Notes under the pieces: model-generated
What the model saw: the letters and a program-made list of their open reading frames with translations, nothing else
Database searches by the model: none
What the model was told of the DNA's origin: nothing
Part shown: positions 1-8,110 of the stretch, piece after piece
Layout: each line of letters starts with the position of its first letter
Numbering within the stretch: the stretch's first letter is position 1
Position numbers and translations under genes: made by a program
Assembly: GCF_001613805.1 (NCBI RefSeq)
Contig: NZ_LPVY01000005.1
Location: 1 to 64,000 of the forward strand
Direction: 5' to 3'
DNA: 64,000 bases
From: Thalassospira lucentensis
Lineage (GTDB): Bacteria; Pseudomonadota; Alphaproteobacteria; Rhodospirillales; Thalassospiraceae

Positions 1-33
1 GATAAAGTCAACAGGACAAATGGGTCCGGAGAC

Positions 34-70
34 AAAACCCGCAAAGCGTGATTCGCTTTTGCGGGTTTTT
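34..70 (+). terminator. Rho-independent terminator of a gene left of the window
   Basis: The arms AACCCGCAAAGCG and CGCTTTTGCGGG pair around a short loop and are followed by a run of T on the + strand. It probably ends a + strand gene that lies left of the window, since no gene is visible in the first 33 bases. Confidence 0.75.
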
Positions 71-683
71 GCGTTTCGGGCGGCAAAACAGGAATGGGAT
101 GATGACAGGGCAGCGATCTGACGGGATGAAATGGCGGGGGCGGCGTCGCCAGTGGAGCATCACTGGCGCATGGAAAAGCCATTACGGCGGTGGTGCGTCC
201 GGGCCGTGAGGCCGTCGGATATTTGCGAAAAACGGGTGTTTATCATGACGGGAGAAATATGTCCTTGGGGCAAGGGCGTTTGTTTGGCGCAGCGAGAGCC
301 GGGGCGAAGTTGACCCGGTCCGTTCAGTCCGGTCGGTGAAGCGCGACAATGCCGAGAATCAGCGGGCCCGAATTGCGCCCGGATTGGGTCGGCACGGGGT
401 CGGCTGGCCGGGTTGCCTGGGTGGCTGGCGGGGAGCGGCTGGCAGGATCGGTTGTCAGCGGGCCGATGGTGCGTCGGACATGCCGAAAGGCCAGTCATCG
501 ATGGCGGGATTTGTGTGCCTGCCATTCGGCAACGCTGTGGCCCTTGGGGTGAGGTGCGTTTTGGGGCAACCGAGAGCGAGCGTCGTTCGGGGCAGCGGGG
601 GCCGTCCGGTCGGTGGCGTTTGGCGATGCCGGAGGCAGAGGGGTTGGTTGGCTGGCGGGATTGGTTTGGCGATTGACCAAAAC

Positions 684-789
684 CGTCATTCCGGGCGAAG
701 CGCAGCGCAGACCCGGAATCCATGCCCTGTTGCAGGAGACGGAATTGCTGCCCCGCTTTCACGGGGGCAGGCTTTGCGGGAATGACGAT
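684..789. repeat. Dispersed-repeat-like element with terminal inverted repeats
   Basis: The element starts with CGTCATTCC and ends with GGAATGACG, a perfect 9-bp inverted repeat about 106 bp across. Inside are GACCCGGAATCC and a second stem around GCCCCGCTTTCACGGGGGC. This resembles the short CGTCATTCC-type intergenic repeats often scattered in alphaproteobacterial genomes, whose translation gives the familiar false peptide containing ARNDGF. Copy number cannot be judged from one window. Confidence 0.55.
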
Positions 790-818
790 CAGATCGGCTA
801 TGCTTTGTCAGCAGTCCG

Positions 819-845
819 AGGCAGCATTCAATGCTGCCTTTGTTG
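819..845 (+). terminator. Hairpin with T-rich tail, possible + strand terminator
   Basis: AGGCAGCAT and ATGCTGCCT form a perfect 9-bp stem with a 3-nt loop, followed by TTTGTTGTTT. The T-rich side is on the + strand, pointing into the 3' end of aroQ, so it would stop transcription arriving from the gene-free region rather than end aroQ itself. Confidence 0.45.
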
Positions 846-868
846 TTTCGGACCCGGGCACCATCAGC

Positions 869-1318
869 CTATTTGGTCTGCGCAATCTTTTCCGCGGCAA
901 GACGTGTTGCCAGCTCATAGCCATAGGCACCGGCACCTGCCATCACGGCATTGGCAACCGGGCTGATCCAGCTGTGATGGCGGAATTCTTCACGAGCGTG
1001 CGGATTGGAGATATGCAGCTCGATGATATAGCCATCGAATGTTTTAAGCGCGTCATGAATGGCGGCCGATGTATGGGTATAGGCCCCGGCATTGATGATG
1101 ATCGCAGCCGATTTTTGCCGTGCATCATGGATGAAATCGACAATGCTGCCTTCGTGGTTAGACTGTTCAAACCGGACAGAAACCCCCAGCGTTTCTGCAA
1201 GCGATGCGCATTTATCCGCGATACTTGCCAAAGTGTCATAGCCGTAGATTTCCGGCTGACGCTGCCCCAGAAGGTTAAGGTTCGGGCCGTTAATGACAAG
1301 AATTTCCGAAACGCTCAT
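869..1318 (-). CDS. aroQ: Type II 3-dehydroquinate dehydratase
   Basis: Dehydrates 3-dehydroquinate to 3-dehydroshikimate in the cytoplasm. The 149 residues match the usual type II length. Visible motifs are NGPNLNLLG near the N-terminus, the lid Arg and Tyr in GQRQPEIYG (many homologues have REP; here RQP), NHEG, INAGAYTH and the catalytic His in ELHISN. The start has AAGGAA just upstream. It is the last gene of a quinate/shikimate operon, so a catabolic role is likely; type II enzymes can also serve aromatic amino acid synthesis, and whether the genome has another copy is unknown. Confidence 0.95.
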   Translation of the reverse strand: MSVSEILVINGPNLNLLGQRQPEIYGYDTLASIADKCASLAETLGVSVRFEQSNHEGSIVDFIHDARQKSAAIIINAGAYTHTSAAIHDALKTFDGYIIELHISNPHAREEFRHHSWISPVANAVMAGAGAYGYELATRLAAEKIAQTK

Positions 1319-1345
1319 GATTTCCTTATCCCCTGAAATGTTTGC

Positions 1346-3229
1346 TTATTTCGACGTCTGACTGCGCCGGTTCATACGGGTTTGCGATGCCAGCCTGATC
1401 GGCGCATTGGCCGCGCCAAACCCGCGATAATCGCGACGTTCGACCAGCTCAAAGAAGAACCGGTTGGCGAAGGTCTTGGTATAGACCTGAAAATACTCGC
1501 CGTCATCATCACGATCGTAAAGGATGTTAGCGGCCTTCAGTCGATCCAGAAGATCAGGATCAAGCCCGAAGCGCGCTTCGATGTCGTCATAGTAATTTTC
1601 CGGTATTGGTAAAACTTCAACACCATTTTTCCGGCAAAAATCAACACTGGCAAAAATATCGCCACTTGAAAGTGCGATATGCTGGACGCCGCTTCCAAAG
1701 AACTCGCTTAGGAATTGTGAATGCTGGGTATGGGGGCTTTGCGATCCGTTCAGGATCAGCCGCACCCCGCCATCATCACCCTGAACCACCTGACTTTGTA
1801 CCAGACCACCGGGATCGGGCACATCGACCGTTGGCATTTTGCCAAGGTCAAAGATCGAGGTGAAATACAGCACCCAGGTCAGCATTTCCTCGTACTGCAT
1901 CGAATAGGAAACGTGATCGACCGATTTCAGGTTGGCGTCATTTGCCGGTTTGCCTGCCGGTTCCGATGCTTCGAACTCGACATCCCAGATGCGCGCCAGT
2001 TCGCTTTGATCATCAAGGAAATAAACCAGACTGCCACCAACGCCGCGAATGGCGGGCATTTCGATCTCGCCCGCACCCACCGGCTGGGTAAAGGGCGACG
2101 CCAGCAACGATTGCGCACGCTTAAGCGATGCACCGGCATCATCGACCTTGAGCCCCACCGCACAAACCGACGGGCCATGCACAATGTTATAGGAATGCGC
2201 AAAACCGTCCTTGTCGCAATTGATGACAAGATTGATATTGCCCTGCTTCCACCATGTCACAGCCTTGGATTTGTGGCTGCCGCGTTTTTCAAAACCAAGC
2301 CCGGCAAACAGGGCGGCAAGCTTTTCGGCGTTTTCTTCTTCGACCGCGAATTCAACAAACTCGACATTGCGGGCATGTGCCTTTGGCGGCAGGGCAACCG
2401 CCTTTTCCCCGACTTTTACACCATCAATGCCATCCCCCAGATAAATCAGGGAACGCAAGCCATCCTTGGCAACGTTTTTGGTCGAGCTTGACCGGAATTG
2501 ATCATTGAAGATTTCAAGTGATAGCGGCCCGTCATACCCGGTTTGCGCCAGATTGCGCATGAATTCATCGAGCGGAAAATCGCCCTGTCCGGGGAAGCAC
2601 CTGAAATGGCGGCTCCAGGATAACGGGTCCATTTCGAGGATCGGTGCATCTGCGACCTGCACAAGAAAAATCCTGTCGCCGGGAATTGATGCAATCGCAT
2701 CAAGCGGTACCTTGCGTGCCATGATATGGAAGGTATCAAGCACCAGACCGACATTGGGGTGATTGGCGCGCCGCACCACTTCCCAGCTGTCACGATAGTC
2801 GCTGATATGCTTGCCCCATGACAGGGCTTCGAATGCGATGCGAAGCCCGCGCTTGGCCGCGCGGTCGCCAAGTTCGGCCAGATCCTTTGCCGCACGGTCA
2901 AGCCCGCCAAGTGAATGCGGTGAAACATTCGAACAGACCATCAAAAGATCGGTACCCAGTTCTTCCATCAGGTCGAACTTGCGCTCGGCACGTTCAAAAG
3001 CGCGGGTACGCTGGGGTTCGGGCATGCCTTCAAAATCACGGAACGGCTGAAAGGTTACCAGCTTCAGGCCAAGGTCACGAATGGTCTTGCCAACGTCCTC
3101 GGGGGAACCATCAAAGGTCAGAAGATCATTTTCAAAAATCTCGACCCCGTCGAAGCCAGCGGCGGCAATGGCATCGAGTTTTTCCTGAAGATCGCCCGAT
3201 AGCGATACGGTCGCGATGGAAGTCAGCAT
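1346..3229 (-). CDS. quiC: 3-dehydroshikimate dehydratase fused to an HPPD-like (VOC) domain
   Basis: Converts 3-dehydroshikimate to protocatechuate, the entry to the beta-ketoadipate pathway. Residues 1-270 form an AP-endonuclease-2/xylose-isomerase-like TIM barrel with likely metal ligands in IAFEALSWGK, LVLDTFHIM, LVQVADA and LSLEIFND. Residues about 290-610 form two vicinal-oxygen-chelate repeats like 4-hydroxyphenylpyruvate dioxygenase; the HPPD-type metal triad appears kept (His in VDHVSY, His in QHIALS, Glu in FFELVER). The 627-residue two-domain form is known from Pseudomonas-type QuiC1. GGAGGG precedes the ATG. The function of the C-terminal half in this family is uncertain. Confidence 0.9.
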   Translation of the reverse strand: MLTSIATVSLSGDLQEKLDAIAAAGFDGVEIFENDLLTFDGSPEDVGKTIRDLGLKLVTFQPFRDFEGMPEPQRTRAFERAERKFDLMEELGTDLLMVCSNVSPHSLGGLDRAAKDLAELGDRAAKRGLRIAFEALSWGKHISDYRDSWEVVRRANHPNVGLVLDTFHIMARKVPLDAIASIPGDRIFLVQVADAPILEMDPLSWSRHFRCFPGQGDFPLDEFMRNLAQTGYDGPLSLEIFNDQFRSSSTKNVAKDGLRSLIYLGDGIDGVKVGEKAVALPPKAHARNVEFVEFAVEEENAEKLAALFAGLGFEKRGSHKSKAVTWWKQGNINLVINCDKDGFAHSYNIVHGPSVCAVGLKVDDAGASLKRAQSLLASPFTQPVGAGEIEMPAIRGVGGSLVYFLDDQSELARIWDVEFEASEPAGKPANDANLKSVDHVSYSMQYEEMLTWVLYFTSIFDLGKMPTVDVPDPGGLVQSQVVQGDDGGVRLILNGSQSPHTQHSQFLSEFFGSGVQHIALSSGDIFASVDFCRKNGVEVLPIPENYYDDIEARFGLDPDLLDRLKAANILYDRDDDGEYFQVYTKTFANRFFFELVERRDYRGFGAANAPIRLASQTRMNRRSQTSK

Positions 3230-3317
3230 TTTATCCCTCCGGGATGGTCGTGGGCATCACGGCGCACAGGTTCGGAAGGACGCCGGGCGGAACAATCCCC
3301 CCGGCAAGATCATGCGA

Positions 3318-3968
3318 TCAGTCCTGCGAACGGCGCCGATAGGTTTCAATGTGGTCGGTCAGTTTTGCCAGTGCGGCATTCTTGTCGCGCGCCAGCGCCA
3401 GATCACAGATGCTGCGATGTTCATCAATGATGTCTTCGGCACGGAACCCATGCGTTTTCAGTTCGATCACCACATAGCGGCGGAACTGGTCAAAGATTTC
3501 ACGATGCATGCGCATATGCAGATCTGATCCGCAGGCCGAAATCAGTGCCTGATGAAATTCGCGGTCATACTGGCTCCAGCGGACGGTCAGTTCGCGGCTA
3601 TCCTCGGTCAGCATTCGTTTTTCGATCGCCGAAAGTTTGTGATGGGCGGCAGCAACGCGGCCCTCCCACTCGACATCCCCGGCATCGATAGATTTCCCAA
3701 GCCCATCTGTTTCAAGCAGCAACCGCATCGCGGTCAGTTCCTTGAAATTCGAGGGCGATGTTTCGACAACCCGAAAACCTTTCTGGCCTTCGACAAAAAC
3801 AAATCCCGACGCGACAAGACGGTTCAGCACTTCGCGGAGCGTATTGACACCGGCATTATAACGATCCCGCAGCGCATCAAGCTTCAGCTTCACACCCGGC
3901 TGGAGTTCGCCATACAGAATGTCATCGCGAATTTCGTTATAAACTGTCTCGGCAACTGTGCTGCTCAT
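3318..3968 (-). CDS. GntR family regulator, FadR/FCD type
   Basis: DNA-binding regulator of 216 residues. A winged helix (residues about 1-70, with YNEIRDDILYGELQPG and a helix around NTLREVLNRLVASGFV) is followed by an FCD ligand domain with the expected Arg/Glu/His-rich helices. It sits inside the quinate/shikimate operon, between the dehydrogenase and the dehydratase genes, so it most likely controls this operon in response to a pathway metabolite; that link is inference from position. A palindrome next to the operon promoter near 7857 is a candidate operator. Confidence 0.9.
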   Translation of the reverse strand: MSSTVAETVYNEIRDDILYGELQPGVKLKLDALRDRYNAGVNTLREVLNRLVASGFVFVEGQKGFRVVETSPSNFKELTAMRLLLETDGLGKSIDAGDVEWEGRVAAAHHKLSAIEKRMLTEDSRELTVRWSQYDREFHQALISACGSDLHMRMHREIFDQFRRYVVIELKTHGFRAEDIIDEHRSICDLALARDKNAALAKLTDHIETYRRRSQD

Positions 3969-3979
3969 GGACTTTCCCC

Positions 3980-4828
3980 TTACCCCGTCAATGCCTCGGG
4001 ATAGGCATTGAAATATTCGATCCGCGCGGCATCACCGTCGATCTGCGCACCGCTGAAAACCTCGAATGCTTCAATACCCTGAAAAAAGAACAGTTCAAAG
4101 CCGGTCATGACAGAAAGCCCCGCCTTTTGCGCGGAATGAAGGAACGCGGTTTCAACCGGTGTATAAACCGCGTCAAACGCCCATTTCTGTCCGCCCAGTA
4201 AAGCAGCATCAATCGGACTGCCCGGATACTGGTTCATGCCGACCGGGGTGCAATTGATCAAGCCGTCCGCATTGCGGATCGCATCGGAAAGATCGGCCTC
4301 CGCGATAAAGGCAACGTTGGCCCCGCCTGCCTTCAGGGTCGCAACCAGCTCATGACCGCGGTCGGCATCCTTGTCATGAATAAGGATGCGGTCCGCGCCA
4401 AGCCCGTGCAATCCGAAGGCAGCCGCAAGGCCAACGCCACCAGCCCCCATCTGTAATACCGTCCCCGGTGCCTGATCGCCAAACTGCCCGCGATATCCGC
4501 GCATGAAACCGACATAGTCGGTATTGTCCCCGCGCCAGCCATCTTCGCGAAACACCACCGTATTCACCGCACCAAGGGCTTCGGGCAGACGTTTACGGCG
4601 CTGGATCAGCTTGCGGGCTTCGGTTTTGTAGGGATGGGTGACATTCACCCCGGCATAACCGTCTTTGGCACAGACTGTTAGCTGCCCGATCAGATCAAAA
4701 TCGGCGATCTTTTCACTGTCGAGATAATCATAGGTCACTTCAATTCCGCACATCCGGCCAAGCAAGACATGCAGTCTCGCTGACTGGCTACGCGATATGC
4801 CTTTACCGATAAGACCGAGTTTCAACAT
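3980..4828 (-). CDS. aroE: Shikimate/quinate dehydrogenase family protein
   Basis: NAD(P)-dependent oxidation of shikimate or quinate. The 282-residue protein starts at the ATG giving MLKLGLIGKG; a longer open frame to 4993 only overlaps dctM and is not used. The substrate-binding Ser motif is GISRSQSARLH rather than the biosynthetic SxSPxxHN, which fits a catabolic paralogue. The catalytic Lys is in NVTHPYKTEA, the Asp in GDNTDYVGF, and the Rossmann loop is MGAGGVGLA. It follows dctM by 11 bases. Whether quinate or shikimate is preferred cannot be read from the sequence. Confidence 0.9.
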   Translation of the reverse strand: MLKLGLIGKGISRSQSARLHVLLGRMCGIEVTYDYLDSEKIADFDLIGQLTVCAKDGYAGVNVTHPYKTEARKLIQRRKRLPEALGAVNTVVFREDGWRGDNTDYVGFMRGYRGQFGDQAPGTVLQMGAGGVGLAAAFGLHGLGADRILIHDKDADRGHELVATLKAGGANVAFIAEADLSDAIRNADGLINCTPVGMNQYPGSPIDAALLGGQKWAFDAVYTPVETAFLHSAQKAGLSVMTGFELFFFQGIEAFEVFSGAQIDGDAARIEYFNAYPEALTG

Positions 4829-4839
4829 GGGGCGAAATC

Positions 4840-6108
4840 CTAAAATCCGAACAGGTTGGGCATAAAGGTGACGAGCTGCGGCACGAAGGTGATCAGGATC
4901 AAAACCGCCAGTTCCACGAGGAACAGCGGCATGATCGATTTGATCATCCGGGCCATTCCAACATTGGCGACCCCGTCGGCAACGAACAGGCACAAACCCA
5001 TCGGTGGTGTGATCAGGCCGATCATCAGGTTAAAGATCACAACGATGCCGAAATGAGTGGGATCAATACCAAGGCTGATCGCTATCGGATGGAGGATCGG
5101 CACCAGAACCAGCATCGCGGCAATGCCTTCAAGCACGAGCCCGACACCCAACAACATGACATTGATCAGGATCAGGAACATCGCCGGACTATCGACATAG
5201 CCCAGAACGAATGAACTGACGGCCTGCGGAATACCGGCAAAGGTCATGAACCAGTTTGCCGCCGCAACCGAACCCATAATGATCAGGATGCTTGATGAAT
5301 CACGCATCGAATTTGCAAAAATGCCCGGCAGTTCCGATGGTTTGAGTTCACGGAAAACGAACAGCCCGACAACCAGCGCATAAAACACGGCAAAGCTTGC
5401 GGCTTCGGTCGGAGTAACAATGCCTGCCAGAATCGAGCCAATCACAAAGACCGGCATGAAAATCGGAATGAGACCATTCCAAAGTGCGCGAAGCTTTTCA
5501 CGAAAATTCATTCGGTCGCGTGGTATGGCATAACCACTGGCAAAGATACGCACATAAATCGAAAGTGCCACCGCCAGCAAAACGCCGGGAATAATCCCCG
5601 CAAGAAACAGGGCCGGAACCGAAACATTGGTCGTGATCAACGCATAAATAATCACGGGAATACTGGGCGGAATGATTGGACCGATTACCGAGGATGCCGC
5701 TGTCAGCGATGCCGCAAAATCACGCGGATAACCTTCCTTTTCCATTGAGGGAATAAAAATACGCCCCAACGCGGATGTATCGGCCACCGCCGACCCCGAG
5801 AGGCCTGCAAAAATCACGGACGACCATATATTGACCTGTGCCAGACCGGCTTTCGCATGCCCCACCAACGCGTTGGCAAGATTGATAACCCGGTTGGTGA
5901 TCCCGCTGGCGTTCATCAGTTCACCGGCAAGAACAAACAGCGGAATTGCCAAAATAGTAAAGCTGTCAAGCCCGGCAAAAATACGCTGGGGCAGCAAATC
6001 GATGCCAAATGTTGCACCACTGATGTAAATCGCAATCGCCAGCGCGATGGCAAAGGCCACCGGTGCACCAATCGCAAGCAGTGCCAAAAGGCCAAAACCT
6101 GTGATCAT
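4840..6108 (-). CDS. dctM: TRAP transporter large permease, DctM type
   Basis: The 422-residue, strongly hydrophobic protein is the 12-helix transport subunit of a TRAP transporter. Family features include IPLFVLAGELMNASGIT near the N-terminus, SGSAVADTSALG, and PPSIPVIIYA in the central region. It overlaps the small permease gene by 4 bases (ATGA), a sign of translational coupling. Its position between the binding protein and the shikimate dehydrogenase gene suggests that the substrate is quinate, shikimate or a related acid. Confidence 0.93.
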   Translation of the reverse strand: MITGFGLLALLAIGAPVAFAIALAIAIYISGATFGIDLLPQRIFAGLDSFTILAIPLFVLAGELMNASGITNRVINLANALVGHAKAGLAQVNIWSSVIFAGLSGSAVADTSALGRIFIPSMEKEGYPRDFAASLTAASSVIGPIIPPSIPVIIYALITTNVSVPALFLAGIIPGVLLAVALSIYVRIFASGYAIPRDRMNFREKLRALWNGLIPIFMPVFVIGSILAGIVTPTEAASFAVFYALVVGLFVFRELKPSELPGIFANSMRDSSSILIIMGSVAAANWFMTFAGIPQAVSSFVLGYVDSPAMFLILINVMLLGVGLVLEGIAAMLVLVPILHPIAISLGIDPTHFGIVVIFNLMIGLITPPMGLCLFVADGVANVGMARMIKSIMPLFLVELAVLILITFVPQLVTFMPNLFGF

Positions 6109-6587
6109 GCTTCATACTCCGGGCGATTCTTATTCATAAGACGGGCCAGTCGAAAGAGGGCTGCCAGAACCAGGCAAGCGCCCCCAACTGTCATGGCGAT
6201 CTGCGCCCAATACATCGGGATGCCAAGACCGGACGCCATAATGCCACCGCGCTTTCCCGCAAAAATCAGCCCGGCATAGGCAAGTATTCCCCCAAGAACA
6301 AGAGTGGACACGTCAACGATAACGGTCAGCCGCGCGCGCATTTGCTTGGATAAAAGATCGGTCACAAGCGTAAAGTTGATTTGCCTGTCCTGCAGATAGG
6401 CATAGGCGATGCCAAACATGCAGCCATAAATCATGGCATATTTGGCAACTTCCTCGCTCCATTGCAGCGGAGCAGAAAAGGCATACCGGCTGACACTACC
6501 GGCAAAAACAACGCCGAAAACGACGAGGATACTGATCCCCGAAAGTCCGGCAAGCAGATGGCGAAATGCTGTCTCTGCTCGATGCAT
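6105..6587 (-). CDS. dctQ: TRAP transporter small permease, DctQ type
   Basis: Four-helix small membrane subunit of the TRAP transporter, 160 residues. The typical motif region WSEEVAKYAMIYGCMFGIAY is present after the second helix. I chose the ATG at 6587 (MHRAETAF), which has GGGGGT 5 bases upstream, over a GTG at 6608. It lies between the binding protein gene and dctM and pairs with dctM to form the membrane part. Confidence 0.9.
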   Translation of the reverse strand: MHRAETAFRHLLAGLSGISILVVFGVVFAGSVSRYAFSAPLQWSEEVAKYAMIYGCMFGIAYAYLQDRQINFTLVTDLLSKQMRARLTVIVDVSTLVLGGILAYAGLIFAGKRGGIMASGLGIPMYWAQIAMTVGGACLVLAALFRLARLMNKNRPEYEA

Positions 6588-6718
6588 GGTTACCCCCAGG
6601 GTGATCACGGGAAAATCGGCTGCCCGGTGGGCAAGACGTTATTCAGAGAAAAAGGACAGGCCGGGGGCAAAGGAGGGAAAACCACGAGACGGTGTCCCAC
6701 CCGGCCTGCCAAAGCCAG

Positions 6719-7744
6719 TTACATCGAGGTTTCAGCGTCGCTGACGGCTGTTTTCAGCTTGTCGATCCACTGCGCATCGATTTCGCCCGAAAGCCATTCA
6801 ATTACAGCGGGTTGAGCAGCATCACGGAAAGCTGCAAGCTGTTCGGCGGTCGGTGTGGTCACTTCCATTCCCGCCTCAGCCAGTTTGGCAACACCTTCGG
6901 CAGAATTGAACTGCTGAATGGCACGACCAACGTTGGCGGCAATTCCAGCAGCTCGACGCAGCAACGCCTGATCACCATCAGACAGACCGCTATAGATATC
7001 TTCGTTGATCAGAATGAAATCCGTGCCATAGACGTGACGGTCCAGTGTCAGATATTTCTGCATCTCGTAGAATTTGTTGGCATAGATCACGCTGATCGGA
7101 TTTTCCTGCCCGTCAACTGTGCCAGTGGTCAGGGCGGTCGGGACTTCCGGCCAAGGAATCGGGGTCGGATCACCGCCCAGTGCCTTGACCATTTCCACAT
7201 AAAGCGGAACGGTCATCACACGGATTTTAAGCCCATCCATATCTTTCGGCTCGGCAACGGCACGTTTGGAGTTGGTAAAGTTGCGGAAGCCTGTCTCGCC
7301 ATAAGCCAGCGTACGGAGCCCGGTTTTTTCAAGGCAGTGTGCGGCCAGTTCCTTGCCAAAGTCCCCATCCAGAACTTTCCACGCCACATTGGCATTCGGG
7401 AACATGTAGGGCACATCAAGGACGGCAGCCTCAGGGCAAACCTGGGAAAAGGGACCAGATACCATCGACATTGCCAATGTACCGTCCTGGGTATTCTGGA
7501 TCAGATCGGTTTCACCGCCGAGCGAACCGGCAGGAAACAGTTCGACCGCGATGCGGCCTGCGGATTCAGCTTCAACAATATTTTTGAAGACCTGCGTGGC
7601 TGCCCCTTTTTTCGAGGTCGTCCATTCCGCCGGATCAACATGGGCAAAATTCAAAGTGATGTCCGCAGCCTGTGCCGGTGCGGCGAAAGAAGCAGCTGCG
7701 AGCGATACAGCACCCAGCAGTGCACTTTTGGAGACGAATTTCAT
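6719..7744 (-). CDS. dctP: TRAP transporter substrate-binding protein, DctP type
   Basis: Periplasmic binding protein of 341 residues with a clear signal peptide ending AAPAQA (about residue 26). The conserved ligand-binding Arg is in GLKIRVM, followed by the family region PWPEVPTALTTGTVDGQENP. It is the first gene of the operon, with a strong Shine-Dalgarno (GGGAGGA) 6 bases before ATG. The ligand is probably quinate or shikimate because all downstream genes belong to that pathway; the sequence alone does not prove it. Confidence 0.93.
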   Translation of the reverse strand: MKFVSKSALLGAVSLAAASFAAPAQAADITLNFAHVDPAEWTTSKKGAATQVFKNIVEAESAGRIAVELFPAGSLGGETDLIQNTQDGTLAMSMVSGPFSQVCPEAAVLDVPYMFPNANVAWKVLDGDFGKELAAHCLEKTGLRTLAYGETGFRNFTNSKRAVAEPKDMDGLKIRVMTVPLYVEMVKALGGDPTPIPWPEVPTALTTGTVDGQENPISVIYANKFYEMQKYLTLDRHVYGTDFILINEDIYSGLSDGDQALLRRAAGIAANVGRAIQQFNSAEGVAKLAEAGMEVTTPTAEQLAAFRDAAQPAVIEWLSGEIDAQWIDKLKTAVSDAETSM

Positions 7745-8110
7745 TTTTTCCTCCCGAATGAAAACAATCCCGACAGCCCGATATTATTCATGATCTTCTG
7801 CATCGGACCTTTACGGAATAGGGAGACTTTAAAAAATATAGGAGATTTTGTCAAACATTCTAGAATCAGTATAAAGTAGAGTATGTTGACGCCAGAACTC
7901 CCGAAACCGGAACCGCACCAAGACCTGGACGCCTGAACGCTTTTGTACATTTCGATATCGGGACCAACAATCCGATCTTCCATGGCAAAAGCATGATCAA
8001 TTCACCCTAATTCACAGCCATCCCCCTGCCTTCGCAATGGAATTTGCTGTAAAACACTTGCGATGCAGCCGGTATTTCATGCTACTTTGGCCTAGCAACG
8101 CATCGATTCG
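7745..8110. other. Divergent promoter region, dctP operon and crp-like gene
   Basis: A 366-base gene-free stretch between two divergent transcription units. It holds the predicted promoter for the dctPQM-quinate operon (reported separately) and must also hold the promoter for the + strand Crp-like gene, for which I see no clear -35/-10 pair. No RNA gene or repeat is evident. Confidence 0.5.
7826..7866 (-). promoter_or_regulatory. Predicted sigma-70 promoter and adjacent palindrome for the quinate operon
   Basis: On the - strand a perfect TTGACA (at 7849-7854) is followed after 17 bases by TAAAGT (at 7826-7831), a good sigma-70 promoter about 85 bases upstream of dctP. Just upstream of the -35 lies the 10-bp perfect palindrome ATTCTAGAAT (7857-7866), a possible operator for the GntR-type regulator of the operon. 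Confidence 0.55.

Larger units (their letters stand above)
71..868. other. Gene-free G-rich region with degenerate tandem duplication
   Basis: No convincing gene. The open frames here have low-complexity, Pro/Arg/Ser-rich translations with no domain. The + strand is strongly G-rich between about 360 and 680. Two stretches, about 193-365 and 468-640, look like diverged copies of one unit: both contain GGTGCGTC, then CCTTGGGG, then the identical 12-mer GTCCGGTCGGTG (327-338 and 604-615), always about 277 bp apart. I infer an old tandem duplication, not a gene. Confidence 0.5.

Noticed and set aside
160-762. Long - strand open frame in the first kilobase
   Set aside because: Pro/Arg/Ser-rich translation with no domain, crossing the dispersed repeat (ARNDGF-type false peptide) and the degenerate duplication; frames are open on both strands because of high GC.
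4829-4993. N-terminal extension of the shikimate dehydrogenase frame
   Set aside because: It lies inside the dctM gene on the same strand in another frame; family proteins begin at MLKLGLIG.
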